Below, piece by piece: positions 30,805 to 39,538 of a DNA stretch of 64,000 nt. The notes beneath the pieces were generated by a model. That model saw only the letters and a program-made list of their open reading frames with translations, was not told the DNA's origin and did no database searches. The position numbers and the translations under genes were made by a program. The stretch's first letter is position 1. Every line of letters begins with the position of its first letter. The stretch comes from Picocystis sp. L7. Its lineage: Eukaryota; Chlorophyta; Picocystophyceae; Picocystales; Picocystaceae. The DNA lies in NCBI GenBank assembly GCA_020975725.1, contig QXJR01000006.1:744001-808000 (forward strand). Direction: 5' to 3'.

Positions 30805-33525
30805 CTAACATTGCTTCAATACTTCTTCAACGTGGACATCAAAGTGACCTTTCTGATTGACACATTGTCTAGGAAAATCAAAGCCTAGCAAAAGATACTC
30901 TTCCCTTAGTACATAGCATAAGGAACGTGCTTCTACCCTTGGCATGCTGTTTATCCTAGAATATAATCCCAGAGAATCCCTCCCATCAGTTGCACTCGTT
31001 GTCCGCAGCAATGTCTTGGGCTTTGTCACATTAATAAGCTTGTGAATCTGCATCCAGTCTGTTCGAAAAGTGTTTTGGGTCAGTTTTCCTATAAATTTGA
31101 GAGGATACTTCCAAGACACTGACTTGTAAACAGATTGCACAAGACCGAGTTCTGTACGTGCATTTTCCAAAAAAAAGATTTGTGAAGCAGAACGGATATC
31201 GCATATCTGCCCATCAGGATTTTGCACCTCGATGCCAAGGCTTGCACATGTCCAGGTTCTCCAATAAACTTGAAAGTCACGAGACAAATTTCTGTTGTGT
31301 GGGGATGAGAATTCGTGTGTCTCTAGGAACCCCTGGATAAAGTGCTCTACAGGTTCATGGACAAACGTGAAAGGAAAATAGCTGAATTTGCTAGGGTCTC
31401 TTAAGAAGTCTAGTGTGGTGATGTAGCCTGTACCAGCTAAGTCAGCTTCCAACATTGAGGATCCACAGTTATTTTCTTGTCGACAAGTGATCTCCAGAAG
31501 AGATTTCCAAATTTTCAAACAGTCCGTCCTTGGGATGTATAAATACCGGAAATTGTAATTTTGGAAAACTGCCCACTTAGTAGATGAAGTCCATCCTCTC
31601 CAATTATTAAAGCAATGAACAGTGCTGTTTTCAACACTTGAAGGGGGAGAATTGCTTGACGATGTCCAAAAGGTGCCAGGTGCAAATAGAGGCCAAAAGT
31701 GTTTCCTCTCCAGAAAAAAGTTTTCAATGTTCCTAAAACCATCCGCAAGACAGGACTCTGCAGACCTGTTGCAGTCGAGATGCCTGTCCAACTTGTAGTA
31801 ATGAAGATTATCCAACAATACCGAAGATTTGCAACCTGTGGATAGTCTGGCAGAACTGCGTATTGACTTTTTCTCAGCCTTTGTTAGCTTCAAAAATATC
31901 TCCAATGCTGGGACAACCGCATCCCATCTACACTTGACTGTTTCGTACGGAAGAAGTAAAGTCTGTTGTCCAAGAGTGCTTGCAAGAACATGCTGAAGGT
32001 ACAGTAACTCATCTTCGATTGTATGAGCAGCAAAATTCAGGTTTTCTCGAACTTCATTGTTGTAAGCTTGGGACCCTTTGAAAGCCCGGGAAAATCGTCT
32101 TGAAGAAGACAGCAAGCACTCTATTGGATCTCGAATCAAAACTATCACTCTAAGCGAGACCATATGTGATACTTTCGTAAGGATGTGAGCCAAATCGGGA
32201 CGCCTGACCGCGCTAAATTGTCCCATTGGAAATGAATTTTGAGTATCAAACACTCTGACAAACCCTGGTGGTTTTTTTTTTGAGATAGTGTTGCAATGCT
32301 GGAGAAGATTGTGGAAACTGAAAGATGTTAAGTTGTTTCCCATGGAAAACTGTAGATGCAATAGGGGATCATAGCGTATCGGCTCGATCATGAGCTGTTG
32401 CAACCTCTGCCTCAACAAGTGATGACCACTTCCTTCGAGACCAACAAAAAGAACATACATACACTTATCCAATACTCCCCTTTCTGTGAACTGTAATTTA
32501 CTTTGATCCCCTAACGTTGATGTGGCGCCTAGCTGTAAAGTCGCCATTGGTAGGCGTTCTACATCTGGACCGTAAAATAACTGAAGTTCACGGAAGTACG
32601 GTTGACGAGCCAACCCCCATGTTTCACAGCCATTTGACATATGCAAATGCAAGGCTTCCTGGACATGCAAAAAGCCAAACTCCACACAAGTAGAAGCTTG
32701 GCATGTAAAGGACTTTCTTTTCAGGAAAAGCATGAACCCTGCTGCACGAACTCTCTTCATCAAGAGCTGAAGTTTCAAGCCATCGACTTCACGAATCAAA
32801 ACTTGGATCTGCCCTATGTTCAGAATTCCATCCTGAACCATCTTCGATAAGCGTGGAAGCAATTCGTTCTCACACCCAAAGCAATCAATCCGAATTAGAC
32901 GGAAAGTCTTGTGCAAAAGGAACAGGCCCTGTGCGCGCTCCTCCCATGTCTGAACAACACCTGCAGTGTGTTCTCTAAGCCGATAATCCCATGTCCAGTT
33001 GTGGAGATGAAAATTATGTGATTTTGCAGTGGATCTAAGGGACTCATTTGAGAAGGCAGAGTCCTCGATAAAAGCATGCAGCTCGCACTGTGGGAGGAGC
33101 ACTTTCACACTTTGTTCAAATTCTAGCTTGTCAGTGCTTCCAATGGAGTAAATTAGACAGTCCTCTTGTCTCTTTAGAGCTTCTACACCACATATAGGGT
33201 TGGATTCACCCTGCTCTGTAAGCATTCCAGACATGCCACTCTTACCAGTGTCACACAACCAGGTTGGGTTATACATGTCAAAGACTTGCGTGCTATTCCA
33301 GGAGGTGACCGATTCGGTCAGAGCTTTCTCCTGCTGTACTGTTACTTCACTGTTAATCACATGTGTATTCCATTTGCGGTTCCAATCACCCCCACATGCA
33401 TCATTCCAAGGAGGAGGTCGCATCTTCGTGTCAGCCTTCTTATAGCAATCCACCAAAGTGACTAGATAACAGAAAAAAAAAGCAACCATGGGCCACGAAA
33501 GGGCCTCAAATCTTCTCCCAACCAT
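30805..33525 (-). CDS. Methyltransferase-sulfotransferase-sulfotransferase fusion, type II membrane protein
   Basis: 906 residues from the ATG at 33525, intronless. An N-terminal signal anchor (MVAFFFCYLVTLVD, about residues 13-27) predicts a Golgi type II protein. Residues about 110-290 resemble the Methyltransf_22/FkbM-like fold: DCLIYSIGS, ECELHAF-like PQCELHAFIED, and IRIDCFGCENELLP. Residues about 355-560 are a sulfotransferase domain, with a P-loop-like 5' phosphosulfate block (YVLFVGLEGSGHHLLRQRL) and a 3' phosphate block (VIVLIRDPIECLLSSSRRF). The last third reads as a second, more divergent sulfotransferase (NFRYLYIPRTDCLKIWKSLL; FPFTFVHEPVEHFIQGF). The combination suggests one protein that O-methylates and sulfates a polysaccharide; this is inference. 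The first domain's DCFGC differs from the common DCEGC, so its activity is uncertain. Confidence 0.78.
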   Translation of the reverse strand: MVGRRFEALSWPMVAFFFCYLVTLVDCYKKADTKMRPPPWNDACGGDWNRKWNTHVINSEVTVQQEKALTESVTSWNSTQVFDMYNPTWLCDTGKSGMSGMLTEQGESNPICGVEALKRQEDCLIYSIGSTDKLEFEQSVKVLLPQCELHAFIEDSAFSNESLRSTAKSHNFHLHNWTWDYRLREHTAGVVQTWEERAQGLFLLHKTFRLIRIDCFGCENELLPRLSKMVQDGILNIGQIQVLIREVDGLKLQLLMKRVRAAGFMLFLKRKSFTCQASTCVEFGFLHVQEALHLHMSNGCETWGLARQPYFRELQLFYGPDVERLPMATLQLGATSTLGDQSKLQFTERGVLDKCMYVLFVGLEGSGHHLLRQRLQQLMIEPIRYDPLLHLQFSMGNNLTSFSFHNLLQHCNTISKKKPPGFVRVFDTQNSFPMGQFSAVRRPDLAHILTKVSHMVSLRVIVLIRDPIECLLSSSRRFSRAFKGSQAYNNEVRENLNFAAHTIEDELLYLQHVLASTLGQQTLLLPYETVKCRWDAVVPALEIFLKLTKAEKKSIRSSARLSTGCKSSVLLDNLHYYKLDRHLDCNRSAESCLADGFRNIENFFLERKHFWPLFAPGTFWTSSSNSPPSSVENSTVHCFNNWRGWTSSTKWAVFQNYNFRYLYIPRTDCLKIWKSLLEITCRQENNCGSSMLEADLAGTGYITTLDFLRDPSKFSYFPFTFVHEPVEHFIQGFLETHEFSSPHNRNLSRDFQVYWRTWTCASLGIEVQNPDGQICDIRSASQIFFLENARTELGLVQSVYKSVSWKYPLKFIGKLTQNTFRTDWMQIHKLINVTKPKTLLRTTSATDGRDSLGLYSRINSMPRVEARSLCYVLREEYLLLGFDFPRQCVNQKGHFDVHVEEVLKQC

Positions 33526-33585
33526 GTAAACGTGTCCTGATTCTGCTTTGACAAAACCCTCATTCGCCGCAGAGGAAGAAATCAC

Positions 33586-34711
33586 TAAAATGTGTCAAAT
33601 AAGCCCGTATAGTCGAACTTCGATCTAGTTCACACAACCATTCGGGTCTTTAACATGGCGAACTCTTCGTACATAAACCTTTGATTGTTACTTGTACGAC
33701 GACTTCTGTCGTCGTAGCGTATCTCAAGGAGGGGTCGATCTGGGGTGACGAAATGCCTAGAACCCAGGTCCTCCAACGCTGCCTGTTAACCTTGCGCTTA
33801 ACAGTAGATCCTTTCAATAAAGATCCCCAACTTAGATATCGATCTGGGCCACGTAGCCACTTTATAGCGATGACATAATTTACAAGCGCTTAAGAGACCA
33901 AAAAACATATATTCAAATGCTCTTCGCTAGTAAAGTTGGCAAGGAAGTCTCAAAAGGAATACATGTCTTTCTTTGCAGAAACTTCCTAGACGGGGTTGTT
34001 AAAATAAAGTGCTTACCCAATGGAGCTTAGGGAGTAGCAACAACTCCCTTCCTGCCTAAACCATAGAGAGGTTTTGAACTCTTCCTTTCATCATTCAATG
34101 TTCTTTCGTGGAAGTAGTCGGATAAGCAAAGCTGAAATTGCCATGGGCACAATTTTATCGATTTCCTTTACTCGTTCAAGAGGGTTTCATTGCAGAATTC
34201 AAAGCGAGCTCTTGTGCGTGAGTGATCTGCATGCAGGCTCTGTACTGGTACTTTTGTGAGGGATAATAATCTGCAATGGCAGAATACACAGTAGAGTACA
34301 CTTCTGCGTTGCTTCAATTGAATTGGTAGGCTGCAACCTTCTCTGACCATCCTTGGAGCCGTAACTTCACCTTGCAAAGAAATGGCATCCCACATTCCTC
34401 TTACATGAAATTTGCTTCCCTTCACTTCAATAGAGGGACCGATGGTTGGCGATCGAGCTACAGATTAGCAACACGATTCCCAAGAAGTACGTCAGAGGAG
34501 ATTAACAATGCTATCAGTATCTCCTCATGAAGGTACAGCATTGTACAACTATCTTGTAAATGCTGTCATCTTCATTCTGTCGAGCAAGGAGTTATCCTTG
34601 TCCCATGAGAACTGCAGAATATTGGCTGGAAAGTGTATTGCCTACCTCAACTAGGACTGATGGACTTTCAACTCCTATTTGCAAAGACAAACCAGAACAT
34701 GAAATAGAATC
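33586..34711. other. Intergenic region containing one hairpin block
   Basis: Apart from the 58-bp block at 33760-33817 nothing is recognised. It separates the fusion gene's 5' end from the 3' end of the kinase-like paralogue. Confidence 0.45.
33760..33817 (-). repeat. Hairpin-containing 55-bp block (copy 3, upstream of the fusion gene)
   Basis: Plus strand GAACCCAGGTCCTCCAACGC then CTGTTAACCTTGCGCTTAAC and CCTTTCAA. It matches the Copia-2 LTR edge from GAACCCAG to CTTTCAA and nothing beyond. It lies about 235 bp upstream of the fusion gene's ATG. Confidence 0.75.
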
Positions 34712-35884
34712 TTAGTTTCCCAAGGATTTACAATATTCGCTAAACATCTGCCACTCCTTTTCGACTATTGCAGTTACTGCTGCAAATCGCTGTTTGTGAC
34801 GGGGATTTTTCTGCACAAATGAATGGAATACAGATCCATTCCATCTGTATAAAGTACAGTGCTTTTGAATTATAGCATCACGAAAGTCTACTAGCAATCT
34901 CTTTGCACGCTCGCGGAGCGCGCAAGCCTCTTTGAAATCTAGTTTGTACACTTCTTCAATCTCACTACAACTGGTTGATACTATTTGTTGAAGGCATTCC
35001 CTCTGTGGTAGTGGTAATGGCTGACTCGACAACCTTAGCAAGCGATCATTCCACCCTACTGGTAGCGTCTCCCACCAACTGTATCCCATGGGGGAACCGG
35101 GGACAAAAATACTCTGGACTTCTCCACGGAAAACACTTGCATCGTTATCTATCAGAATCATTTTCTTTTTTTTAGTCTCTAGCAGAACATTATGCGGATG
35201 ACGGGCACTATGACTGACTAAAAAGTCGAAAAACATTGCAGAAACCAAGTCTTCATCTTCGAGGCCCACTTCTGGAGAAAAAGGAACCCAAACCCCATGC
35301 CGTAGCTCAGAAAAAGCTACACTTGATGCATCAATCGTAAGCGGCTTGGTTGAGAATGCTGTTGATCCACGCAGTGTGCCATACCACCCTTGTGGTATAA
35401 TATGGGTAATCATACAGTCATGGACAATTTGCCGCACTCCGTGGATTCCGAGAGGTCTTCTCCTTGATATCTTGGCCAGAAAAGACACGCCTTGACTGTC
35501 GACGACTTGAAAGAGCAAGTTGCGATTCTCCTTACCACGGTGATCGCGAAACATAGCTAGCGAGATATTACAACTCTCGCAGCCTTCACAATCCAAGCAA
35601 GAGTTACATGGCATTGATCGCGTTTCGTAATCGGAAAAGGTATCCATCCACGAAAGGTGCCTTCTCTCACCAACACACACCCTTGATCGCCAAGGTAGTG
35701 GCTCCATGAACTTGTCATTGCACTTTTCACATGCTCTCCAACTAAGCGCATTGACTTCTAGCCATCGGAACTCGCTGTGCCTTAGAGTTGTCATGAAGTA
35801 GGAAATGATCACTGTAGGCCACGAATGAGAGACCACGAATTTCCAATGGAGCCGTGGTCTACCATTGCCTTGATGCTGCGGCAT
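34712..35884 (-). CDS. FAM20/PI-kinase-fold-like protein, probable pseudokinase (paralogue 2)
   Basis: 390 residues from an ATG at 35884. The N-terminus has a hydrophobic stretch (FVVSHSWPTVIISYFM, about residues 16-31) that could be a signal anchor. It shares the Cys-rich block (CEKCNDKF; CNSCLDCEGCESCN) and overall order with the gene at 5.6 kb. The catalytic-loop equivalent reads FDFLVSHSARHPHNVLL: the Asp present in paralogue 1 (ASDRKPRN) is Ala here, while the downstream metal-binding motif (MILIDND) is kept. By analogy with FAM20A/FAM20C this could be a pseudokinase partner; that is inference. No introns are evident. It is transcribed in the same direction as the fusion gene. Confidence 0.72.
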   Translation of the reverse strand: MPQHQGNGRPRLHWKFVVSHSWPTVIISYFMTTLRHSEFRWLEVNALSWRACEKCNDKFMEPLPWRSRVCVGERRHLSWMDTFSDYETRSMPCNSCLDCEGCESCNISLAMFRDHRGKENRNLLFQVVDSQGVSFLAKISRRRPLGIHGVRQIVHDCMITHIIPQGWYGTLRGSTAFSTKPLTIDASSVAFSELRHGVWVPFSPEVGLEDEDLVSAMFFDFLVSHSARHPHNVLLETKKKKMILIDNDASVFRGEVQSIFVPGSPMGYSWWETLPVGWNDRLLRLSSQPLPLPQRECLQQIVSTSCSEIEEVYKLDFKEACALRERAKRLLVDFRDAIIQKHCTLYRWNGSVFHSFVQKNPRHKQRFAAVTAIVEKEWQMFSEYCKSLGN

Positions 35885-36486
35885 TTCGAACTTGCCGACG
35901 CTTTCGAGCTCCGGCTACCCTCCGCATCAAAGTCCAATTCAATTTCGATTCGCTTTCGACACATTTCCGTCAGTTTAAGGGCGGAAGATTGTTGAAACGA
36001 ATGCTAATTCATCTAGGGTTTACAGCTCTACTTCCAAGACCGAGTCCTTTGACCGAGGGGAAAGAACAATCGACGGCTCGCCACGTGGATTGTCGACGAC
36101 ATGACCAGCGACGAACAAAGTTCGTGCAAGACCAAACCATTGAATTCAACGTTGATCTGTCGAATACACTCAAGTACATCAATGTGAATACATTGGACGG
36201 AATCGAACACCTGCGACTATTTAAGAGCGCAGTGCATGCCTTGTATTACAGCACTTTGACGAAGTCACCACCTCCACACTAGAATTCTCTTGTCATCGAG
36301 CAAACACATCGAAACTCGTTGTCGAAGGACAATGAACACATTGAAAAAGCAGAGAGGGGCATCAACTACCCACGCACTAGCGAAAGAAATACTGTATAGT
36401 GGTTCGGGACCACGTCACAACAGTGCGTGGAAAACAGAATTTAAACTCAGAGAAGTTTGATAATTTTCAACAACGATTCCCTAATT
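35885..36486 (-). repeat. SINE-like dispersed repeat (copy 1, about 36030-36430) and flanks
   Basis: About 400 bp matches the repeat at 49545-49945 in inverted orientation. The shared core (CACTCAAGTACATCAATGTG) translates to nearly the same peptide in both copies (LKYINVNTLDGIE). On the minus strand the end near 36430-36360 aligns with the tRNA-like head of the other copy, but its B-box-like sequence is degraded. The rest of the interval is upstream sequence of the kinase-like gene. Confidence 0.5.
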
Positions 36487-37119
36487 GTTGAATGGATCCG
36501 CTGTTTAACCGCAAGGTTAACAGGCAGCGTTGGAGGACCTGGGTTCGTGAAGGTCCTTGGGAGTTCGGAGCACGGAGGTGCACGGAGGAGCGAGGTTGGA
36601 AAGAGTGTAGTACATGCATTCAAGGCGTGGTCCCTTAGGCCCTACTAACCGCCACAGTGCCTACGTGGCATTGTGGATCGGGTATTCTATGCACAGCCAT
36701 GGTCGAACTTGCGGCTGTCCTGGTCGGAGGGGACGACCTGCACGAGCAGTCCCTCCGAGAATAAACTCCGTTGAACGGGTCCTCCACTTCACTTTTCCAT
36801 GCTCTCCCTTAGGACCTATTTCATTGCTTGTTAACTTTAGGTAACTGCACAAGTCCAATCTGCTTGACACTGGCACCAAATTTCTAAACACTGGTGGGTT
36901 TTGTGGGGAAATCTGCCAACATTTCCGTCGTTGGGCAGTATTTGAACTACACCTCACGTCTCATAATCCTCTCACGGACGAAGTGGTGAGCAATGTCAAT
37001 ATGTTTTGTCCGCTGGATGGACTTCACATCATTCAGCATCTTGATGCAGGCCTGGTTATCACACTTCATGTTACCAGTGTGAATTTGGCCCCTGGAGTTA
37101 AGTCCATTAATTGACCTCT
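36487..37119 (-). mobile_element. Copia-2 family 3'-end fragment
   Basis: Near-identical, base for base, to 14464-15088: LTR edge with the hairpin block (36493-36546), the rest of the LTR, and the end of RNase H up to CCATTAATTGACCTCT. It stops abruptly at the Gypsy-C LTR at 37120. The high identity implies recent duplication or transposition. Broken fragment. Confidence 0.85.
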
Positions 37120-37882
37120 TGTTGCGCCCAGCCCTCTCGAGACACCTATCTTGCCGAGGTTCTCCTTCGACGATGAGGAGTACTCCCCCAATTGCGAGGC
37201 TCTTGAGAGGTTCTCAACCATGTTCGGGCAATTTACTTGGGACTTGTTTGCATCCGCGCACAATGCCCAATGTCCGACCTTCTTCACATGGGCGACCAAT
37301 GCTCTCGCCCAAGAATGGGCTAGTCTCGGCAACTTGTGGGCACACCCACCTTGTTGCCTCATAGATTCCATGGTGGGCAAGCTCGAGGCCGAACCAAGAG
37401 CCCTTGTGACCATGATTACTCCGCATTGTCCAAAGGCTCGTTGGTTCCCTCGCTTGCAGCATCTCGCTACCTATTAGGTGGTACTAAGGAGGCATGAGGG
37501 AATAATCTCGGATGCCCGAGGAAGGCCCTTGCCTTCCCCTCACTAGGATGTCCTCCTCACCCATGTCCCTAGGCGGATGCAGGGCCAGGACTAACCCCGA
37601 AAAGGGACCGGTTTGTCCCCCTATCTAATAACGCTATGTGGCCGATGAACCGGATAAATGCGTGGCTCAGCCACGGGCGGATTCCCGAATGGAGCTAAGA
37701 TGTAATATCAATTGCGGCGGAGGGGAATGAGAACACGACAACGTTCCTCGACGTTCCGCCTAGCGGTCCCGAGCACCGCGGTGACACGAACGCACGAGCG
37801 AACAAATGCGAACACACGTCGACGCCACTACCATCGTCGTCTTTGCGCCACAGGAGAAGGAGGTGGCCGCGCAAGCGCCACA
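37120..37882 (+). repeat. Solo LTR of Gypsy-C (second copy)
   Basis: 763 bp, TGTTGCGCCC to GCGCCACA, more diverged than the copy at 1391. The flanks CCTCT and ATCCA do not match, so this is a rearranged junction rather than a clean insertion: the left neighbour is Copia-2, the right neighbour is the Harbinger remnant. Confidence 0.85.
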
Positions 37883-37965
37883 ATCCAAGTCAGGGTTGAT
37901 CGCTCGCAAGCGCTTGTGCAGGTTCGACTGTCTCAGATGTTCGCATCTCCCACAGATCTGCGTAT
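37883..37965 (-). pseudogene. PIF/Harbinger transposase remnant, part beyond Gypsy-B
   Basis: 83 bp between the Gypsy-C LTR and the Gypsy-B LTR. It is the continuation, on the other side of Gypsy-B, of the Harbinger-type transposase at 45.45-46.15 kb: the minus-strand reading picks up with ADLWEMRTSE after the GTAT duplication. Confidence 0.55.
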
Positions 37966-38547
37966 TGTAGCGTCCAAGTAGGGTCGCGGACAGGGGACAC
38001 TTGTACAAGGAGCGAGTTGCGGCTCTCAGCAGTCGTTGAGGTCCTGGAAGAGGCTGATGAGGCGAGGAGGTCGTCTCGGAGGACAAGTAGAAAAGTGAAT
38101 TGCAAGGCAAAGAGAGGGACTGGAGGTCCGTCTCTCAAAACCACTCAGTGGCGGTTGAGATGAGGGCAAGTGGGGCACAAGGAGGGTCCACGTGCTGCTG
38201 ACGGTCAAATCTGACCGTCCGTGCAGCTAGCCGTGGGGCGTCCGCCAGCTGTCCGAGTCATCGACACCGTCCAGCCTCCCCAGCCCTACCTTCTAGAAGT
38301 ACACGGGGAAAGGGAATCCTTTCGACTCAACTCTACCGGTCAAGGGTTCCCTTCATCCCTTACTGAAACATGTCCATTGACCCGGGGCGTTCTGCATCTA
38401 TTCCCGGGCTCTGTTGACCCACATTCAATCCAGACCCGGATCTATGGTATAACGGTAGTAGGGAACAGTAAGGCAATGACTGCCCTTTCACTCCCCAAAG
38501 TCTCGGGGTCTTCACGCAGGGTCTCGTAGGGTCCCTGCTAGGCTACA
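37966..38547 (-). repeat. Gypsy-B 3' LTR
   Basis: 582 bp, almost identical to 44870-45451, with a GTAT duplication on its outer side. Confidence 0.93.
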
Positions 38548-38578
38548 TTCTCCTGGCTCCTGTCAGGTCACTGACACA

Positions 38579-39514
38579 TCAGACGTGAAGAAAGTCATAC
38601 ACATAACTGATGGGGTCATATAGCATCGCACGTATCTCAGCAGCTGTATAACTTTGCTCGATCCCATCAGTCCAGCGCACGCAATAGTTTTCACCCGATG
38701 TGCCAATCACAATGCCTTGAAAGTATGCTTGTGTGCCATCGGAGGCATGAAACAACTGTTGCACCACTGCCTGTTGCAGGTTATGGGGTGACTTGTAAGT
38801 CGGTCTTCGTCGGGTCTGGAATGGTAGCTTTGAAGAAGTCCAGGTGTTCACTAATATAGGTGCTGGATACTGTAAATATACTTGGTGTTTATGCTGTTCC
38901 ACTTTCTCAAGGTTAGAGGCAGTAATGCCCTGTTCGGGAATGCAGCCATTGTTTTCCTCCAGCACCAAAAACTCATCTAGTAGTTCACTAGTTTCATTGA
39001 CCCACATGTAGGGTTCTGTAGTTGAAGTTGTCTTGACCCAATAACGAACAGGCTGTTGGGGGAAGAGGTGATAGTCTCTCAATAGATAGCGCTGTATGAT
39101 TACGGCGGGTTCCACGTTGGCATCCACGGGAAGGGAGGTGGATGCACCAGTAGGTTCTTGTGAAGGGAAGAGCGTTAAATCCGAATCAAACCACGGTGCC
39201 AAACGGTCAGCATTGAAGCGGTCAGAATAGGGCGAATCAGGGGGCAGTTGTAGCCTGTAAGCCCCTTTTCCCAAGTCTTCAGTAACGGTGAATGGACCGA
39301 CGTAGTATGGGTCCAGTTTGCGTTTATCAGTTGGCCCCTTCAGGCCATACTGGACTTTCACTTGATCACCAACCTTGAAAGAGCGAGTCGGTAGTTGTGA
39401 ACGCAGAGCCTGGAATTTCTCAGCTTGTTTATGCAAATGTTCCAGCATGGTTCTGTACAATTGTCGCTGTTTGTCTAGTAGGACAGTAACCCGTTGGTCT
39501 ACTGTGGATATCAT
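38579..39514 (-). CDS. Gypsy-B pol C-terminal part with GPF/Y and Tudor-like segments
   Basis: 311 codons of a fossil element. The GPF/Y region of chromoviral-type integrases is visible (YYVGPFTVTEDLGKGAYRLQ). The final part (AYFQGIVIGTSG, then YCVRWTDGIEQSYTAAEIRA) resembles a Tudor or chromo barrel. The same module closes Gypsy-A, C and D. Confidence 0.75.
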   Translation of the reverse strand: MISTVDQRVTVLLDKQRQLYRTMLEHLHKQAEKFQALRSQLPTRSFKVGDQVKVQYGLKGPTDKRKLDPYYVGPFTVTEDLGKGAYRLQLPPDSPYSDRFNADRLAPWFDSDLTLFPSQEPTGASTSLPVDANVEPAVIIQRYLLRDYHLFPQQPVRYWVKTTSTTEPYMWVNETSELLDEFLVLEENNGCIPEQGITASNLEKVEQHKHQVYLQYPAPILVNTWTSSKLPFQTRRRPTYKSPHNLQQAVVQQLFHASDGTQAYFQGIVIGTSGENYCVRWTDGIEQSYTAAEIRAMLYDPISYVYDFLHV

Positions 39515-39538
39515 ATCTGTGAGACTCTCTGTATTGTC

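Noticed and set aside
37712-38529. Small open frames near 37.7-38.5 kb and 44.7-45.4 kb as paired genes
   Set aside because: They are inside LTR sequences of Gypsy-C and Gypsy-B, and their similarity is due to the paired LTRs.
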